This document shows, piece by piece, positions 25,739 to 34,500 of a DNA stretch of 64,000 nt. The notes under the pieces were generated by a model. That model saw only the letters and a list, made by a program, of their open reading frames with translations, ran no database searches and had not been told where the DNA came from. Position 1 is the first letter of the stretch, and each line of letters opens with the position of its first letter. The translations under genes and the position numbers were made by a program. The DNA is taken from positions 5,270,001-5,334,000 of the forward strand of contig NZ_CP107796.1 in NCBI RefSeq assembly GCF_036345995.1, given 5' to 3'. The DNA comes from Streptomyces sp. NBC_00557 (GTDB lineage Bacteria > Actinomycetota > Actinomycetes > Streptomycetales > Streptomycetaceae).

Positions 25739-27180
25739 TTCCGGTCTGCACCGCTTGCGCCCGCTTTTTCCTGAGCGGCCGAGACACGAGGGGCGGGCAG
25801 CTCTCCGTAGGGCCCGTAGGCGCTGTAGCGGTCGCCCTTGGGGGCCGGAGCCATGCTGAAGACGGTGCCGAGGACGCGGACGCCCACGCGGTCCAGCGAG
25901 GCCGCGGCGGCGCGGACCTGGTCCCGGCTGGTCCTGCCGGCGCGGACGACGAGCAGCGCGCCCTGGGCGAGCGAGGCGAGTCCCACGGTGTCGGCGACCG
26001 GCAGCAGCGGCGCCGTGTCGACGATCACCACCTCGTAGGTGTCCGCCAGCTCACGCAGCACCTCTTCCATGCGCCCCGAGGCGAGCAGCTCCGTCGGGTT
26101 CGGCGGCAGGGCGCCGCTGGTGAGCACCGACAGCCGGCCCTCGGCCTGCTGCATGACGTCCTCGATGCGTGCCTGCCCGATGAGGACCGTGGTCAGACCG
26201 GCGTCCTGGACCAGGCCGAAGGCCGCGGCCACGCACGGGCGGCGCAGGTCGCCGTCCACCAGGCACGTGGAGATGCCGGCCTCGGCCAGCGAGAGGGCCA
26301 GGTTCACCGCGGTGTTGGTCTTGCCCTCACCCGGCACCGAACTCGTCACCACGATGATCCGGGGCCGGTCGTCGACCTGTGAGAACTGCAGATTGGTGCG
26401 CAGCTTGCGGAAGGCCTCGGCGCGTCTCGAGCGCACGTCCGTGGTGACGAGCGGCCGCCTCGGGGCGTTCCTGTCATAGGGGATGGTGCCGAGTGCGGGC
26501 AGTGCGGTGAACTCGCTCAGCGATTCGCTGGTCTTGAGCGTGGTGTCGAGGGTCTCGCGCAGGGCGACCGCTCCGGCGCCCAGCAGCAGTCCGCCGAGCA
26601 GCCCTGCTGACAGGTTCAGCAGAGGGCGGGGCGAGACCGGACCGGAGGGGGCGACGGCCTCCTGAGTGATCCCCAGGGAGACGGGTGACGTCGCGGTGTC
26701 ACTGTCGGCGCGAGTCTTCCCGTGCCGTGCCGGGGTGCGTTTGGGTGTCTCCAGCCGCTCGACGACCGCGCTGAACCGCTCCGCCACGGCGTTGGCGATA
26801 CGGGCGGCGCGTTCGGGCACGGCGTCCCGGACGGCGATGTCGATGAGCACCGTGTTGATCGGGGCGGTCGCGGTGATCCGTGCCGCCAGTTCCTCCGGCG
26901 TGGTGCGCAGCCCCAGCTCCTTGATCACGGGTTCGGTGACCTGACGGGTGGTCACGATGGCCGCGTACGACTGCACACGCGCCTGCGAGAAACTCTGCCC
27001 CTGGTTCAGCTGAGCGGAATCGTCGCCAGTGCGGGTGGCGACGAAGAGCTGAGTCCTGGCCTCGTAGACAGGGGTGCTCAGGCCCGTCGCGGCGACCGCC
27101 GCCCCGACCGCGAGCACCAGACAGACCACGACGGTCGGCCAGCGTCTGGCAAGAGCCTTCAGGAACTGGTGGAGATCCAA
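25735..27180 (-). CDS. Wzz-type chain-length regulator fused to BY-kinase
   Basis: This inner-membrane co-polymerase and tyrosine autokinase is 481 aa from the TTG at 27180 (LDLHQFLKALARRWPTVVV), with GAGGGG seven bases upstream. Membrane helices lie at about 14-31 and 189-207. Between them is the Wzz extracellular domain (TPVYEARTQLFVATR...). The cytoplasmic kinase has Walker A SSVPGEGKT (Lys near 287), Walker A' STCLVDGDLRRP and Walker B VVIVDTAPLLP. Three tyrosines sit in RYSAYGPYGEL near the C-terminus and are the likely phosphorylation cluster, fewer than in many BY-kinases. It should set chain length and gate export for the polymer made by this cluster. Confidence 0.9.
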   Translation of the reverse strand: MDLHQFLKALARRWPTVVVCLVLAVGAAVAATGLSTPVYEARTQLFVATRTGDDSAQLNQGQSFSQARVQSYAAIVTTRQVTEPVIKELGLRTTPEELAARITATAPINTVLIDIAVRDAVPERAARIANAVAERFSAVVERLETPKRTPARHGKTRADSDTATSPVSLGITQEAVAPSGPVSPRPLLNLSAGLLGGLLLGAGAVALRETLDTTLKTSESLSEFTALPALGTIPYDRNAPRRPLVTTDVRSRRAEAFRKLRTNLQFSQVDDRPRIIVVTSSVPGEGKTNTAVNLALSLAEAGISTCLVDGDLRRPCVAAAFGLVQDAGLTTVLIGQARIEDVMQQAEGRLSVLTSGALPPNPTELLASGRMEEVLRELADTYEVVIVDTAPLLPVADTVGLASLAQGALLVVRAGRTSRDQVRAAAASLDRVGVRVLGTVFSMAPAPKGDRYSAYGPYGELPAPRVSAAQEKAGASGADRK

Positions 27181-27518
27181 GCTGCACCCCTCATAGATCC
27201 AGGGAACCGCCCCAATCAGGGCATTCTGCTCCCGTTGCGCACAGCCGACCATAGGGACTCGCACGCCTGAAGCGGGGAAGCCACCCCATGTCGGTCCGTC
27301 GAACGACCCGCGAGATGCACAGGGCGCGACCACTCGCCGGCGTGCCCGCTTGGGCCATCGAGAAGCGAGGGCTACCCCATCCGGTGACTTCTGGGCCGCG
27401 CCACGTTAACGGTCCCTGATATGTCCCATTCATTCCATGTACGCAGGTCTTGAACATCCGAATCTTGAGTACGGCCGACGCGCAACCGTCTGGCCCGTAC
27501 CGAAGTCGAGGAGAGTGA
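27181..27518. promoter_or_regulatory. Divergent intergenic region, kinase / LAETG operon
   Basis: The 338 bases separate divergent units and contain no credible gene. They must hold promoters for both the BY-kinase/phosphatase pair and the LAETG/DUF4012/cyclase operon. A GTACGG...CCGTAC pair (about 27469-27503) flanks 20-odd bases just before the plus-strand ribosome binding site. No promoter hexamers can be assigned with confidence. Confidence 0.45.
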
Positions 27519-28232
27519 ATGAAGAGAATGACGACACCGTCCAGATGGCGCGTCGCACTCGCATCGGCGGCTTCCGCCGCCCTGCTCGTCGCCGCGCCGC
27601 TGGCGGCAGCTCAGACCGCTTACGCACAGCCGTATCCGCCAGGGTCGTCGGAGACGCTGAGCGTCAGCGCCACCACCGTGACGGCCGGAGAGCCGCTGAG
27701 CTTCAGCTCGAGGGCCTTCGACCCGGGGACGGGCGTCACGGCGGTGCTGGAATCAACGCCGGTCGTCCTCGGCCACTTCGAGGCCGACGACGACGGACTG
27801 GTGTCAGGGTCCGTGACCATCCCGACGTCGACCGTCACCGGCTTCCACGTCTTCCGGCTCACCTCGGACGACCCCGACCCCAGTGTCGGCGTCACCATCT
27901 ACGTGCAGGGCGGGGTCGGCTCTCCTCCGCCGACCTCGCCTCCCCCCACCTCGCCTCCCCCGCACAAGCCGCCGCACCACCACCCGGGCAAGCCGGGACA
28001 CCACGATGGACACAAGGGCCACCACGGTGGACACCACGGCAACAACGCCGACTACGTGCACTCGACGCGCGACGATCGCACCAACGCCGTCGCCCCGGTG
28101 AGCCGGCCGCAGCACGCCAGGCTCGCGGAGACGGGCAGTGAGAAGGCCATGACCGTGGGCGGTGCCGCAGCGGCGCTGCTCGTGGCGGGCAGTGGCGCGG
28201 TTCTCGCTGTGCGCCGCCGCCGCAATTCATGA
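27519..28232 (+). CDS. Secreted LAETG-anchored protein with predicted N-terminal Gln
   Basis: The 237-aa protein starts at the ATG at 27519, with GAGGAGA upstream. The signal peptide (SRWRVALASAASAALLVAAP) has two possible cleavage points, AAA before Gln32 and AYA before Gln37. Either exposes glutamine as first mature residue. A beta-rich domain (about 45-130) is followed by a Pro/Ser then His/Gly/Lys-rich linker (PPPHKPPHHHPGKPGHH). The sorting signal LAETG (202-206), a hydrophobic helix and the tail RRRRNS complete it. It is first gene of an operon that also encodes a glutaminyl cyclase, a plausible modifier of its N-terminus. It is probably a wall component of the polysaccharide layer. Anchoring by a sortase E encoded elsewhere is inferred. 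Confidence 0.8.
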   Translation: MKRMTTPSRWRVALASAASAALLVAAPLAAAQTAYAQPYPPGSSETLSVSATTVTAGEPLSFSSRAFDPGTGVTAVLESTPVVLGHFEADDDGLVSGSVTIPTSTVTGFHVFRLTSDDPDPSVGVTIYVQGGVGSPPPTSPPPTSPPPHKPPHHHPGKPGHHDGHKGHHGGHHGNNADYVHSTRDDRTNAVAPVSRPQHARLAETGSEKAMTVGGAAAALLVAGSGAVLAVRRRRNS

Positions 28233-30121
28233 CGAGGCAGGAACTCCGCTCGGCGGAGCAACAGCGTCCCGGCCAAGGCCGGGACGCTGTCCCCATGCCC
28301 GGGCCCGACCGCCCCGGCGACCGGACACCGCCCCGCCGTCGCATCCTCCGGATCGCCCTGTCGGCCGGCGGGGCGATCCTGCTGGCCGGCGCGGTCTGGA
28401 TCGGCGTCACCGGGGTGCTCGCCCGTTCCGAGCTGCTGGCGGCCCAACGGGACCTCGACACCCTGCGGCAGTCGGTGACGGCCGCGCCCGCGCCGGTCTC
28501 CGCCTCCGCCGCGGCTCCCTCGTCCGCGCAGAAACGCGACCGGGCGGTACGTTCGGCAGCCGCCCATGCGGCTCGCGCGCACGACCTCACCACCGGACCG
28601 GCCTGGTACACCGGTGCCCAACTGCCGTTTCTCGGCGGCCCGCTGAGGACCGTGCGCGGCGCCGCGTACGCGGCGGACCGACTGGCCGGCGACGTCCTGG
28701 CCCCCCTGGCCCACGCCCTGCCGCAGCCCACCGCGCACAGCCACGGCGCGGGCATGCCGGAGGCCCTGACGTCGCTGCGGACGCACGCCCCGGAGATCGT
28801 CCGGGCCGCGCGGGTCGCTTCTCAGGTGCAGACCGACGTGCACGCGCTGCCCGGCTCCACATGGCTGCCGGCGGCGGACCGGGCCCGGGCGCAGCTCGCG
28901 CTGCAGACGGACCGCCTGGCCCCGGTGACGGCCGACGCGTCCGTGGCGGCCCGCGTCCTGCCGTCCATGCTCGGCCTGCAGGGGGAACGGCGCTACTTCC
29001 TCGCGTTCCAGAACTTCGCCGAGGCGCGCGGCACGGGAGGTCTGCCGGGCGCCTTCGCCGTGCTGCGGGCAGACCGCGGTCATCTGTCCTTCGAGAGGTT
29101 CGGCAACAACACCGAGATGGCCAAGGCGAAGGCGGACGTCGACCTGGGAGCCGACTTCGCGGCGCGCTACCGGAGCGACGAACCCACCACCGTGTGGGAG
29201 AACTCCAACATGAGCCCGCACTTCCCCTACGCGGCCCGTATCTGGGCCGCCGCGTGGCGCAAGCACACCGGCGAGCACGTGGACGGCGCCATCGCCGTCG
29301 ACCCGGCCACACTGAGCCGTCTGCTCCGGGTCACCGGCCCGGCCCGCACGGCCGACGGCACCCGACTCACCGCCGACAACGTCGTGGACCTCACCGAACG
29401 CGCCAGCTATGCGAAGTACCACGACGTCGCCCGACGCAAGGCGTTCTTCGTCGACGCGGCCCGCGCCGCCGCCGCGCCGCTGATGGCCGCCGCCGACAAC
29501 GCCCGCCTGCTGCCCGCACTGGTCGTCGCCCTGCACGACGCTCAGCGGGACGGACGGCTGAAGGTGTGGAGTGCCCATGTGGCGGAGCAGCGCCTCCTCG
29601 GAACACGCCCCTACTCGGGCACGCTCCCGGACACCCCCGGCCCCTTCGCCGGGCTCGTGGTGAACAACGCGGCGGGCTCCAAGCTGGACTACTACCTGGA
29701 CCGGAGCCTGCTCTGGGAGGCGGGCAGCTGTTCCGGCGGTGGGCGTCAGGTCACGGCGACGGTGACCCTGACCAACCGGGCCCCCACCTCCGGCCTGCCC
29801 GACTACGTCACGCAACGGGACGACCGCCCGCCCTACCGCACCCGGCCGGGCGACAACCGGCTCCTGGTGTCGTACTACGCGGGCGTCGGCGCCAGGCTCA
29901 CCGGCGCCACCCTGGACGGCCGGCCCGCTCTGCTCGCACCCGGCGTCGAACGCGGCCACTCCGTGTACACCCTGGACATGGAACTGCCCGCCCGCTCCCA
30001 CCGCACGCTGGTCCTGCACCTCCTGGAACCCCACGCGAACGGCACTCCCGCCCTGCTGCGGCAGCCCCTGCTGACACCGTTGCGCACCACCCTGAAGGCG
30101 AAGGGCTCGTGCGGTGCGTGA
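28229..30121 (+). CDS. DUF4012 membrane protein of polysaccharide cluster
   Basis: The ATG at 28229 overlaps the upstream stop (ATGA). An alternative ATG at 28295 (MPGPDRPGDRTPPRRRILRI) lies just beyond a perfect hairpin and may be the true start. One membrane helix follows RRRILRI (ALSAGGAILLAGAVWIGV). A coiled stretch (RSELLAAQRDLDTLRQSV) and a long extracytoplasmic DUF4012 domain complete the protein. Recognisable parts are RYFLAFQNFAEARGTGGLPG, NNTEMAKAKADVDLG and AIAVDPATLSRLL. DUF4012 proteins are frequent in actinobacterial polysaccharide clusters, but their activity is unproven; some resemble LytR-CpsA-Psr-like outer-face proteins in context. The next gene overlaps its end by eight bases. 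Confidence 0.8.
   Translation: MTRQELRSAEQQRPGQGRDAVPMPGPDRPGDRTPPRRRILRIALSAGGAILLAGAVWIGVTGVLARSELLAAQRDLDTLRQSVTAAPAPVSASAAAPSSAQKRDRAVRSAAAHAARAHDLTTGPAWYTGAQLPFLGGPLRTVRGAAYAADRLAGDVLAPLAHALPQPTAHSHGAGMPEALTSLRTHAPEIVRAARVASQVQTDVHALPGSTWLPAADRARAQLALQTDRLAPVTADASVAARVLPSMLGLQGERRYFLAFQNFAEARGTGGLPGAFAVLRADRGHLSFERFGNNTEMAKAKADVDLGADFAARYRSDEPTTVWENSNMSPHFPYAARIWAAAWRKHTGEHVDGAIAVDPATLSRLLRVTGPARTADGTRLTADNVVDLTERASYAKYHDVARRKAFFVDAARAAAAPLMAAADNARLLPALVVALHDAQRDGRLKVWSAHVAEQRLLGTRPYSGTLPDTPGPFAGLVVNNAAGSKLDYYLDRSLLWEAGSCSGGGRQVTATVTLTNRAPTSGLPDYVTQRDDRPPYRTRPGDNRLLVSYYAGVGARLTGATLDGRPALLAPGVERGHSVYTLDMELPARSHRTLVLHLLEPHANGTPALLRQPLLTPLRTTLKAKGSCGA
28261..28290 (+). terminator. Perfect 14-bp hairpin at start of DUF4012 gene
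   Basis: ACAGCGTCCCGGCC pairs with GGCCGGGACGCTGT around an AA loop, five bases before the ATG at 28295 and 28 bases after the LAETG gene stop. It is placed like a terminator or attenuator that would raise the LAETG protein over the downstream membrane genes. If translation starts at 28229 it lies inside coding sequence. Confidence 0.6.
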
Positions 30122-30923
30122 GCGTCTGCGGCGGGCGGCGTCGCTGGTGCTCTCGGGTGCGCTCGCCTTCGGATGGTGTGCGGCCGCACGAGCGGCCGCC
30201 GACGAGCGGCCGCTCCCCGCACGCCGGGTCGAGCGCCTGCGGGTCAAGGTCCTCGAGGTCCTGCGGCACGACCCGAAGGCGTTCACCGAGGGCCTCGAGA
30301 TGGCCGGCGGCACGCTCTACGAGAGCACCGGCTTGTCCGGAGGATCCTCCGTACGGTCCGGGCCTCCGGGCAAACCGCCCACGGTCCGCGCCGCGCTGCC
30401 CGCACCCCTCTTCGGGGAGGGGATCACCGTGCTGGGCCGGACCCTGTGGCAGCTCACCTATCGGGACCGCATCGCCATCGAGCGCGACGCCAGGACCCTC
30501 ACGGAACTGCGCCGCGTGCCCTACCGCGACGAGGGCTGGGGCGCCTGCTTCCAGCGGGCACGGCACCGGCTGGTGACGAGCGACGGCTCGGCGCGCCTGG
30601 CGTTCCGTGACCCGGTGACGCTCGCGAAGACGGGCGGGGTCACCGTGACCGACGAAGGCCGCCCGGTCACGGACCTCAATGAACTGGAGTGCGCCGGCTC
30701 CGCCGTGTACGCCAACGTGCTCTTCACCGACCGGATCATGCGCATCGATCCCGCCACCGGAGCGGTGACGGCGACCATCGAGGCGTCGGGCCTGCTGCGC
30801 GGCGACGAACTCGTCCCGGGATCCACGCTGAACGGCATCGCGGCCGTCCCCGGAACCAACCAGTTCCTGATCACCGGGAAGTTCTGGCCCAAGATGTTCC
30901 GGGTGGTGTTCGTGCCGGCCTGA
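30114..30923 (+). CDS. Glutaminyl-peptide cyclotransferase (glutamine cyclotransferase family)
   Basis: The 269-aa secreted enzyme begins at GTG 30114, eight bases inside the DUF4012 gene. A signal peptide (AASLVLSGALAFGWCAAARAAA) is followed by the beta-propeller of plant/bacterial-type glutaminyl cyclases. Visible blocks are LRHDPKAFTEGLEMAGGTLYESTGLSG, TLWQLTYRD, DEGWGACF, ELECAGSAVYANVLFTDRIMRIDP and LNGIAAVPGTNQFLITGKFWPKMF. The family converts N-terminal glutamine to pyroglutamate. Phe-Thr-Glu-Gly-Leu and the NGIA...TGK.WP motif are hallmarks. The operon's first product has a predicted mature N-terminal Gln and is the obvious candidate substrate. A strong hairpin follows the stop. Confidence 0.88.
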   Translation: MRERLRRAASLVLSGALAFGWCAAARAAADERPLPARRVERLRVKVLEVLRHDPKAFTEGLEMAGGTLYESTGLSGGSSVRSGPPGKPPTVRAALPAPLFGEGITVLGRTLWQLTYRDRIAIERDARTLTELRRVPYRDEGWGACFQRARHRLVTSDGSARLAFRDPVTLAKTGGVTVTDEGRPVTDLNELECAGSAVYANVLFTDRIMRIDPATGAVTATIEASGLLRGDELVPGSTLNGIAAVPGTNQFLITGKFWPKMFRVVFVPA

Positions 30924-30925
30924 CG

Positions 30926-30967
30926 GACGGGCGGCCTGCAGCACTCGAGTGGTGCAGGCCGCCCGTC
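30926..30967. terminator. Bidirectional terminator between cyclase and fcl
   Basis: GACGGGCGGCCTGCA (30926-30940) pairs with TGCAGGCCGCCCGTC (30953-30967) over a 12-base loop that contains CACTCGAGTG. It sits between convergent stop codons at 30923 and 30989 and can serve both strands. Confidence 0.85.
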
Positions 30968-30988
30968 ATCGCGTACCGACGCCGCCGG

Positions 30989-32035
30989 TCACCGCCGCAG
31001 GACGCCGGATTCCAGGTTCTCCACGTACCAGGCGTACGTCTGACCGAGTCCCTCGCGCAGTTCGATGCGGGGCGCCCAGCCCAGCGCGGTGAGCCGGGAG
31101 ACGTCGAGGAGCTTGCGCGGAGTGCCGTCCGGCTGACTCCGATCCCACTCGACAAGCCCGTGGTAGCCGACGACCTCCGCGACCATGTCCGCCAGTTCAC
31201 GGATGGTCAGGTCCGTGCCGGTGCCGACATTGACCGGCTCGTCCGCGTCGTAGTGCTCCAGCAGGTGCACACACGCCCGGGCCAGGTCGTCCACGTGCAG
31301 GAACTCCCGCCGGGGCGAGCCGCTGCCCCAGTTCACCACGCGCGGCGCCCCCGACTCCTTCGCCTCGTGGAAGCGCCGGATCAGGGACGGCAGCACATGC
31401 GAGTGCTCGGGGTGGAAGTTGTCGCCGGGACCGTACAGATTGGTCGGCATGGCGGAGATCCAGGGCAGCCCGTACTGCCGCCGCACCGCCTGCACCTGCA
31501 GAATGCCGGCGATCTTGGCGATGGCGTAGGCGTCGTTGGTCGGCTCGAGCGGGCCCGTCAGCAGCGCCTCCTCCCGGATGGGCTGCTCGGCGAACTTGGG
31601 GTAGATGCAACTGGACCCGAGGAACAGCAGCCGCTCCACGCGCTGTTCGAGGGCGGCGTCCAGCACGTTGACCTGGATGCGCAGATTGTCGGAGAGGAAC
31701 TCGGCGGGCCGGGTGGCGTTCGCCCTGATCCCGCCGACCCGGGCGGCGGCGAGCACGACCACGCCGGGGCGCTCGGCTGCGAACCACTCGAGCACGGTCG
31801 AACGTTCTCGCAGGTCCAACTCCGCGGAACCGGGCCGGATCACATCGGTGAACCCCTCTCGCACCAGTTCCCTGCACACCGCCGAACCGACCAGCCCCCG
31901 CCCCCCGGCAACGAACACGCGCGCCGAGCGGTCGAGAGGGCGGCGGAGCCCTCCGGCCGGCGCCGCGGCCGAGACCCTCAGTGCTGCAGCGGCTGGACGT
32001 GGGACATCGGGGCCGGTGTTCGTACGGATGGCCAT
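30989..32035 (-). CDS. fcl: GDP-L-fucose synthase
   Basis: This is an epimerase/reductase of 348 aa that turns GDP-4-keto-6-deoxymannose into GDP-L-fucose with NADPH. The nucleotide site is GGRGLVGSA (about 44-52). Family blocks are RVGGIRANATRPAEFLSDNL, GSSCIYPKFAEQPIREE, the catalytic YAIAK (Tyr-x3-Lys) and MPTNLYGPGDNFHPEHSHVLP. The C-terminus SGVLRR follows GLGQTYAWYVEN. About 35 residues precede the fold, so a shorter start is possible. It is divergent from gmd, which makes its substrate, across a 466-base region. Together they supply the fucose donor for the cluster's transferases. Confidence 0.92.
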   Translation of the reverse strand: MAIRTNTGPDVPRPAAAALRVSAAAPAGGLRRPLDRSARVFVAGGRGLVGSAVCRELVREGFTDVIRPGSAELDLRERSTVLEWFAAERPGVVVLAAARVGGIRANATRPAEFLSDNLRIQVNVLDAALEQRVERLLFLGSSCIYPKFAEQPIREEALLTGPLEPTNDAYAIAKIAGILQVQAVRRQYGLPWISAMPTNLYGPGDNFHPEHSHVLPSLIRRFHEAKESGAPRVVNWGSGSPRREFLHVDDLARACVHLLEHYDADEPVNVGTGTDLTIRELADMVAEVVGYHGLVEWDRSQPDGTPRKLLDVSRLTALGWAPRIELREGLGQTYAWYVENLESGVLRR

Positions 32036-32501
32036 GGATCGCGCCGTCTCCCTTCACTGACGTCGTGTCAGGTCGTGCTCAGGTGGCTGAGAGGAGCATC
32101 TCTGGGCGAGCGCGGTCAGTGTGGAAGGCGCGCACAGGCGTGCCGCCCCAGGCGCCGACCAATACCCGATGAACGATTGCCGGCCAGCGCCAAATGCGAC
32201 ACACCGAAACAGCTCAGAAAGAAGAGTGGGGCTTTTTCGTTATCCTGGCCTGACACTCGAGTCGCCTGAGTTTGAGCGGTACTCTGCTCGCGCCCGTCGG
32301 GCCTGCGTGTGCCGGTCTTCCGATTTCGAGTGGCGAGACGCGCCGGAAACATGCCTGCGGTACGTAACCAGCAAAGAATCAACATCTTGAACGCAGTCCG
32401 AGACTGTTTTTCGGATTTCCATGACTCGTTTTCCATGTTCTTGTCGTCTCGCCGCGCCATCTCGTGTGTTTTCCTGTTCAGACGGCCCAGTAAAGGAGTG
32501 A
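32036..32501. promoter_or_regulatory. Divergent fcl / gmd promoter region
   Basis: This 466-base gap has clearly lower GC than its flanks and no convincing gene. It must carry promoters for fcl (minus) and gmd (plus). A TTGAAC sequence at 32387-32392 resembles a -35 box, but no good -10 lies at the right distance. A long untranslated leader before gmd is likely because AT-rich runs (TTTTTC, TTTTCC) lie 60-100 bases from its start. Confidence 0.45.
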
Positions 32502-33554
32502 GTGCGCGTGACGGTAAAGACCGCGCTCATCACCGGTATCACCGGTCAGGACGGCTCCTACCTGGCAGAGTTGTTGCTGCAGAAGGGATATGTGGTCCAC
32601 GGAATCGTCCGCCGCGCCTCGACCTTCAACACCCAACGCATCGAGCATCTCTACCGGGACCCGCACGACCCGGAGGCTCGTCTCTTCCTGCACTACGGCG
32701 ATCTGACCGACGGTACCCGGATCGCAGGTCTGCTCGAGCGGCTGCAGCCCGACGAGGTCTACCATTTGGCTGCCCAGTCACACGTACGAGTGTCTTTCGA
32801 CGAGCCCGAGTTCACCGGAAACACCACTGGTCTGAGTACCACCCGGCTACTCGAAGCCATTCGGAGCACAAATCTGCCCTGCCGCTTCTACCAGGCCTCC
32901 AGTTCCGAGATGTTCGGCGCGGTACCTCCGCCCCAGAACGAGGACACGCCCTTTCACCCCCGTTCCCCCTATGGCGTCGCCAAGGTCTACGCCTACTGGG
33001 TGACCCGTAATTATCGCGAGGCCTACGGCATCTACGCGGTCAACGGCATCCTGTTCAATCACGAGTCCGCGCGCCGCGGGCCGACCTTCGTCACGCGGAA
33101 GGTCGCCATGGCCGCCGCACGCATCAAGGCGGGCCTCCAGAGCGAGCTCTACATGGGCAATCTGGAGGCGCGGCGCGACTGGGGCTACGCGCCGGAGTAC
33201 GTGGAAGCGATGTGGCGGATGCTGCAGCAGGACCAGCCCGATGACTACGTCGTCGCCACCGGCACCAGTTACAGCGTCCGCGACTTCGTCGAGCACTGTT
33301 TCGCCCACGTCGGGCTCGACTGGCGCGACCACGTCCGGTTCGACGAACGGTACCTGCGTCCGTCCGAGGTCGACGACCTGGTCGGGGACGCGTCCAAGGC
33401 GAACCGGGTTCTGGGATGGCGTCCGAGGGTACTCACTCCGGAACTGGCCCGGCTGATGGTCGACGCGGAGCTCGCGGCACTGGGAGGGACGAGAGCTGAG
33501 CCGGTGCCCGCGTCAGGCGCGTCTTCCGCGCTCCTGACGGCGGTCATGACGTGA
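32502..33554 (+). CDS. gmd: GDP-mannose 4,6-dehydratase
   Basis: This is a SDR enzyme of 350 aa making GDP-4-keto-6-deoxy-D-mannose. The GTG at 32502 follows AAAGGAG by four bases; the GTG at 32508 is an alternative. [12 protein letters not shown] is the NADP site, [15 protein letters not shown] and [12 protein letters not shown] are family blocks, and QASSSEMFG carries the catalytic Ser/Glu. [10 protein letters not shown] holds Tyr-x3-Lys, followed by [18 protein letters not shown]. It feeds Fcl. GDP-mannose synthesis genes are not in the window. The next gene overlaps its stop (GTGA), placing it at the head of a four-gene operon. Confidence 0.95.
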   Translation: MRVTVKTALITGITGQDGSYLAELLLQKGYVVHGIVRRASTFNTQRIEHLYRDPHDPEARLFLHYGDLTDGTRIAGLLERLQPDEVYHLAAQSHVRVSFDEPEFTGNTTGLSTTRLLEAIRSTNLPCRFYQASSSEMFGAVPPPQNEDTPFHPRSPYGVAKVYAYWVTRNYREAYGIYAVNGILFNHESARRGPTFVTRKVAMAAARIKAGLQSELYMGNLEARRDWGYAPEYVEAMWRMLQQDQPDDYVVATGTSYSVRDFVEHCFAHVGLDWRDHVRFDERYLRPSEVDDLVGDASKANRVLGWRPRVLTPELARLMVDAELAALGGTRAEPVPASGASSALLTAVMT

Positions 33555-34447
33555 CGACGACGCCTCTGCGCGGCACCGTGGGAACGTGGCCGCTCACTGT
33601 ACTGATGGCTTGTCACAACCGGCGGGAGAGCACTCTGCGGGCGCTGGACTCGCTGCAGGCCCAGAAGGGCCTGCCGAGGGGCGTGTCCATCGGCGTGCAC
33701 CTGGTCGACGCAGGCAGCAGCGACGGAACTGCCGACGCGGTCCGCGCGACCTTCCCCGGTACCGATGTGGTGACGGTGGGTCCGGATGTGTACTGGGGCA
33801 CCGGCATGGCGATCGCCGCACAGCGGGCGCCGGCCGACTCCCACGTGCTGTGGCTCAACGACGACGTCGAGCTTCATCCGCACGCTGTCGCGACGCTCCT
33901 CCGCACAGCCGACCCGCTGCGTCATCCGGTCGTCGTCGTGGGAGCCACTCGGTCCAGGGTTGCTCCTCGGACGACGTACAGCGGTTATCGCATGACTCGG
34001 ACAGGCGGTCTCCGTCCGCCTTCTGCGGTACGCCTCGAACCGGATGCCGACGGCCCCCGGTCGTGCGACACGGGCAATGGCAACATCGTCCTGGTGACGG
34101 CCGCCGCGCGACGCGTGCTCGGGGACATCGACCGGGTGTTCCCCCATCGCCTGGGCGACCTCGACTACGGGCTGCGGGCCCGCCGAGCAGGTATCCCGGT
34201 GCTGCTGGCCGCAGGGTACCTCGGTGTTTGTGACCAGAACCCGGCGCGAGCACCCGGCACCTCCGCGGAGCCCGGCATCGGACCGGGGCTGGCGCTGCGT
34301 CGGCTGGCCTCGGTGCGAGAACAACCTCCGGGGCCATGGTGGCACTACTGCCGCCGTCACCTCGGGATCTGGGCTCCGCTGATTTTTTGCTCCCCGTATG
34401 TCAGGGCCCTTTCGCGTTCACTCATCCGCTCTCCGCGGCGTGCCTGA
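33551..34447 (+). CDS. Family 2 glycosyltransferase
   Basis: The 298-aa protein starts at GTG 33551, overlapping the gmd stop. [23 protein letters not shown] is the GT2 Rossmann start, [13 protein letters not shown] the nucleotide-binding Asp region, and [14 protein letters not shown] the metal-binding acidic motif. [21 protein letters not shown] and [14 protein letters not shown] are the acceptor-side blocks of rhamnosyl/fucosyl-type GT2 enzymes. There is no obvious membrane segment. It probably adds one sugar to the lipid-linked repeat unit, with fucose a good candidate given its operon mates. Donor and acceptor cannot be read from sequence. Confidence 0.88.
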   Translation: MTTTPLRGTVGTWPLTVLMACHNRRESTLRALDSLQAQKGLPRGVSIGVHLVDAGSSDGTADAVRATFPGTDVVTVGPDVYWGTGMAIAAQRAPADSHVLWLNDDVELHPHAVATLLRTADPLRHPVVVVGATRSRVAPRTTYSGYRMTRTGGLRPPSAVRLEPDADGPRSCDTGNGNIVLVTAAARRVLGDIDRVFPHRLGDLDYGLRARRAGIPVLLAAGYLGVCDQNPARAPGTSAEPGIGPGLALRRLASVREQPPGPWWHYCRRHLGIWAPLIFCSPYVRALSRSLIRSPRRA

Positions 34448-34500
34448 GCCTCCATGGTGGCCGACCGCTGCCTTTCCACAACCTGCAGGACGGATCAACC

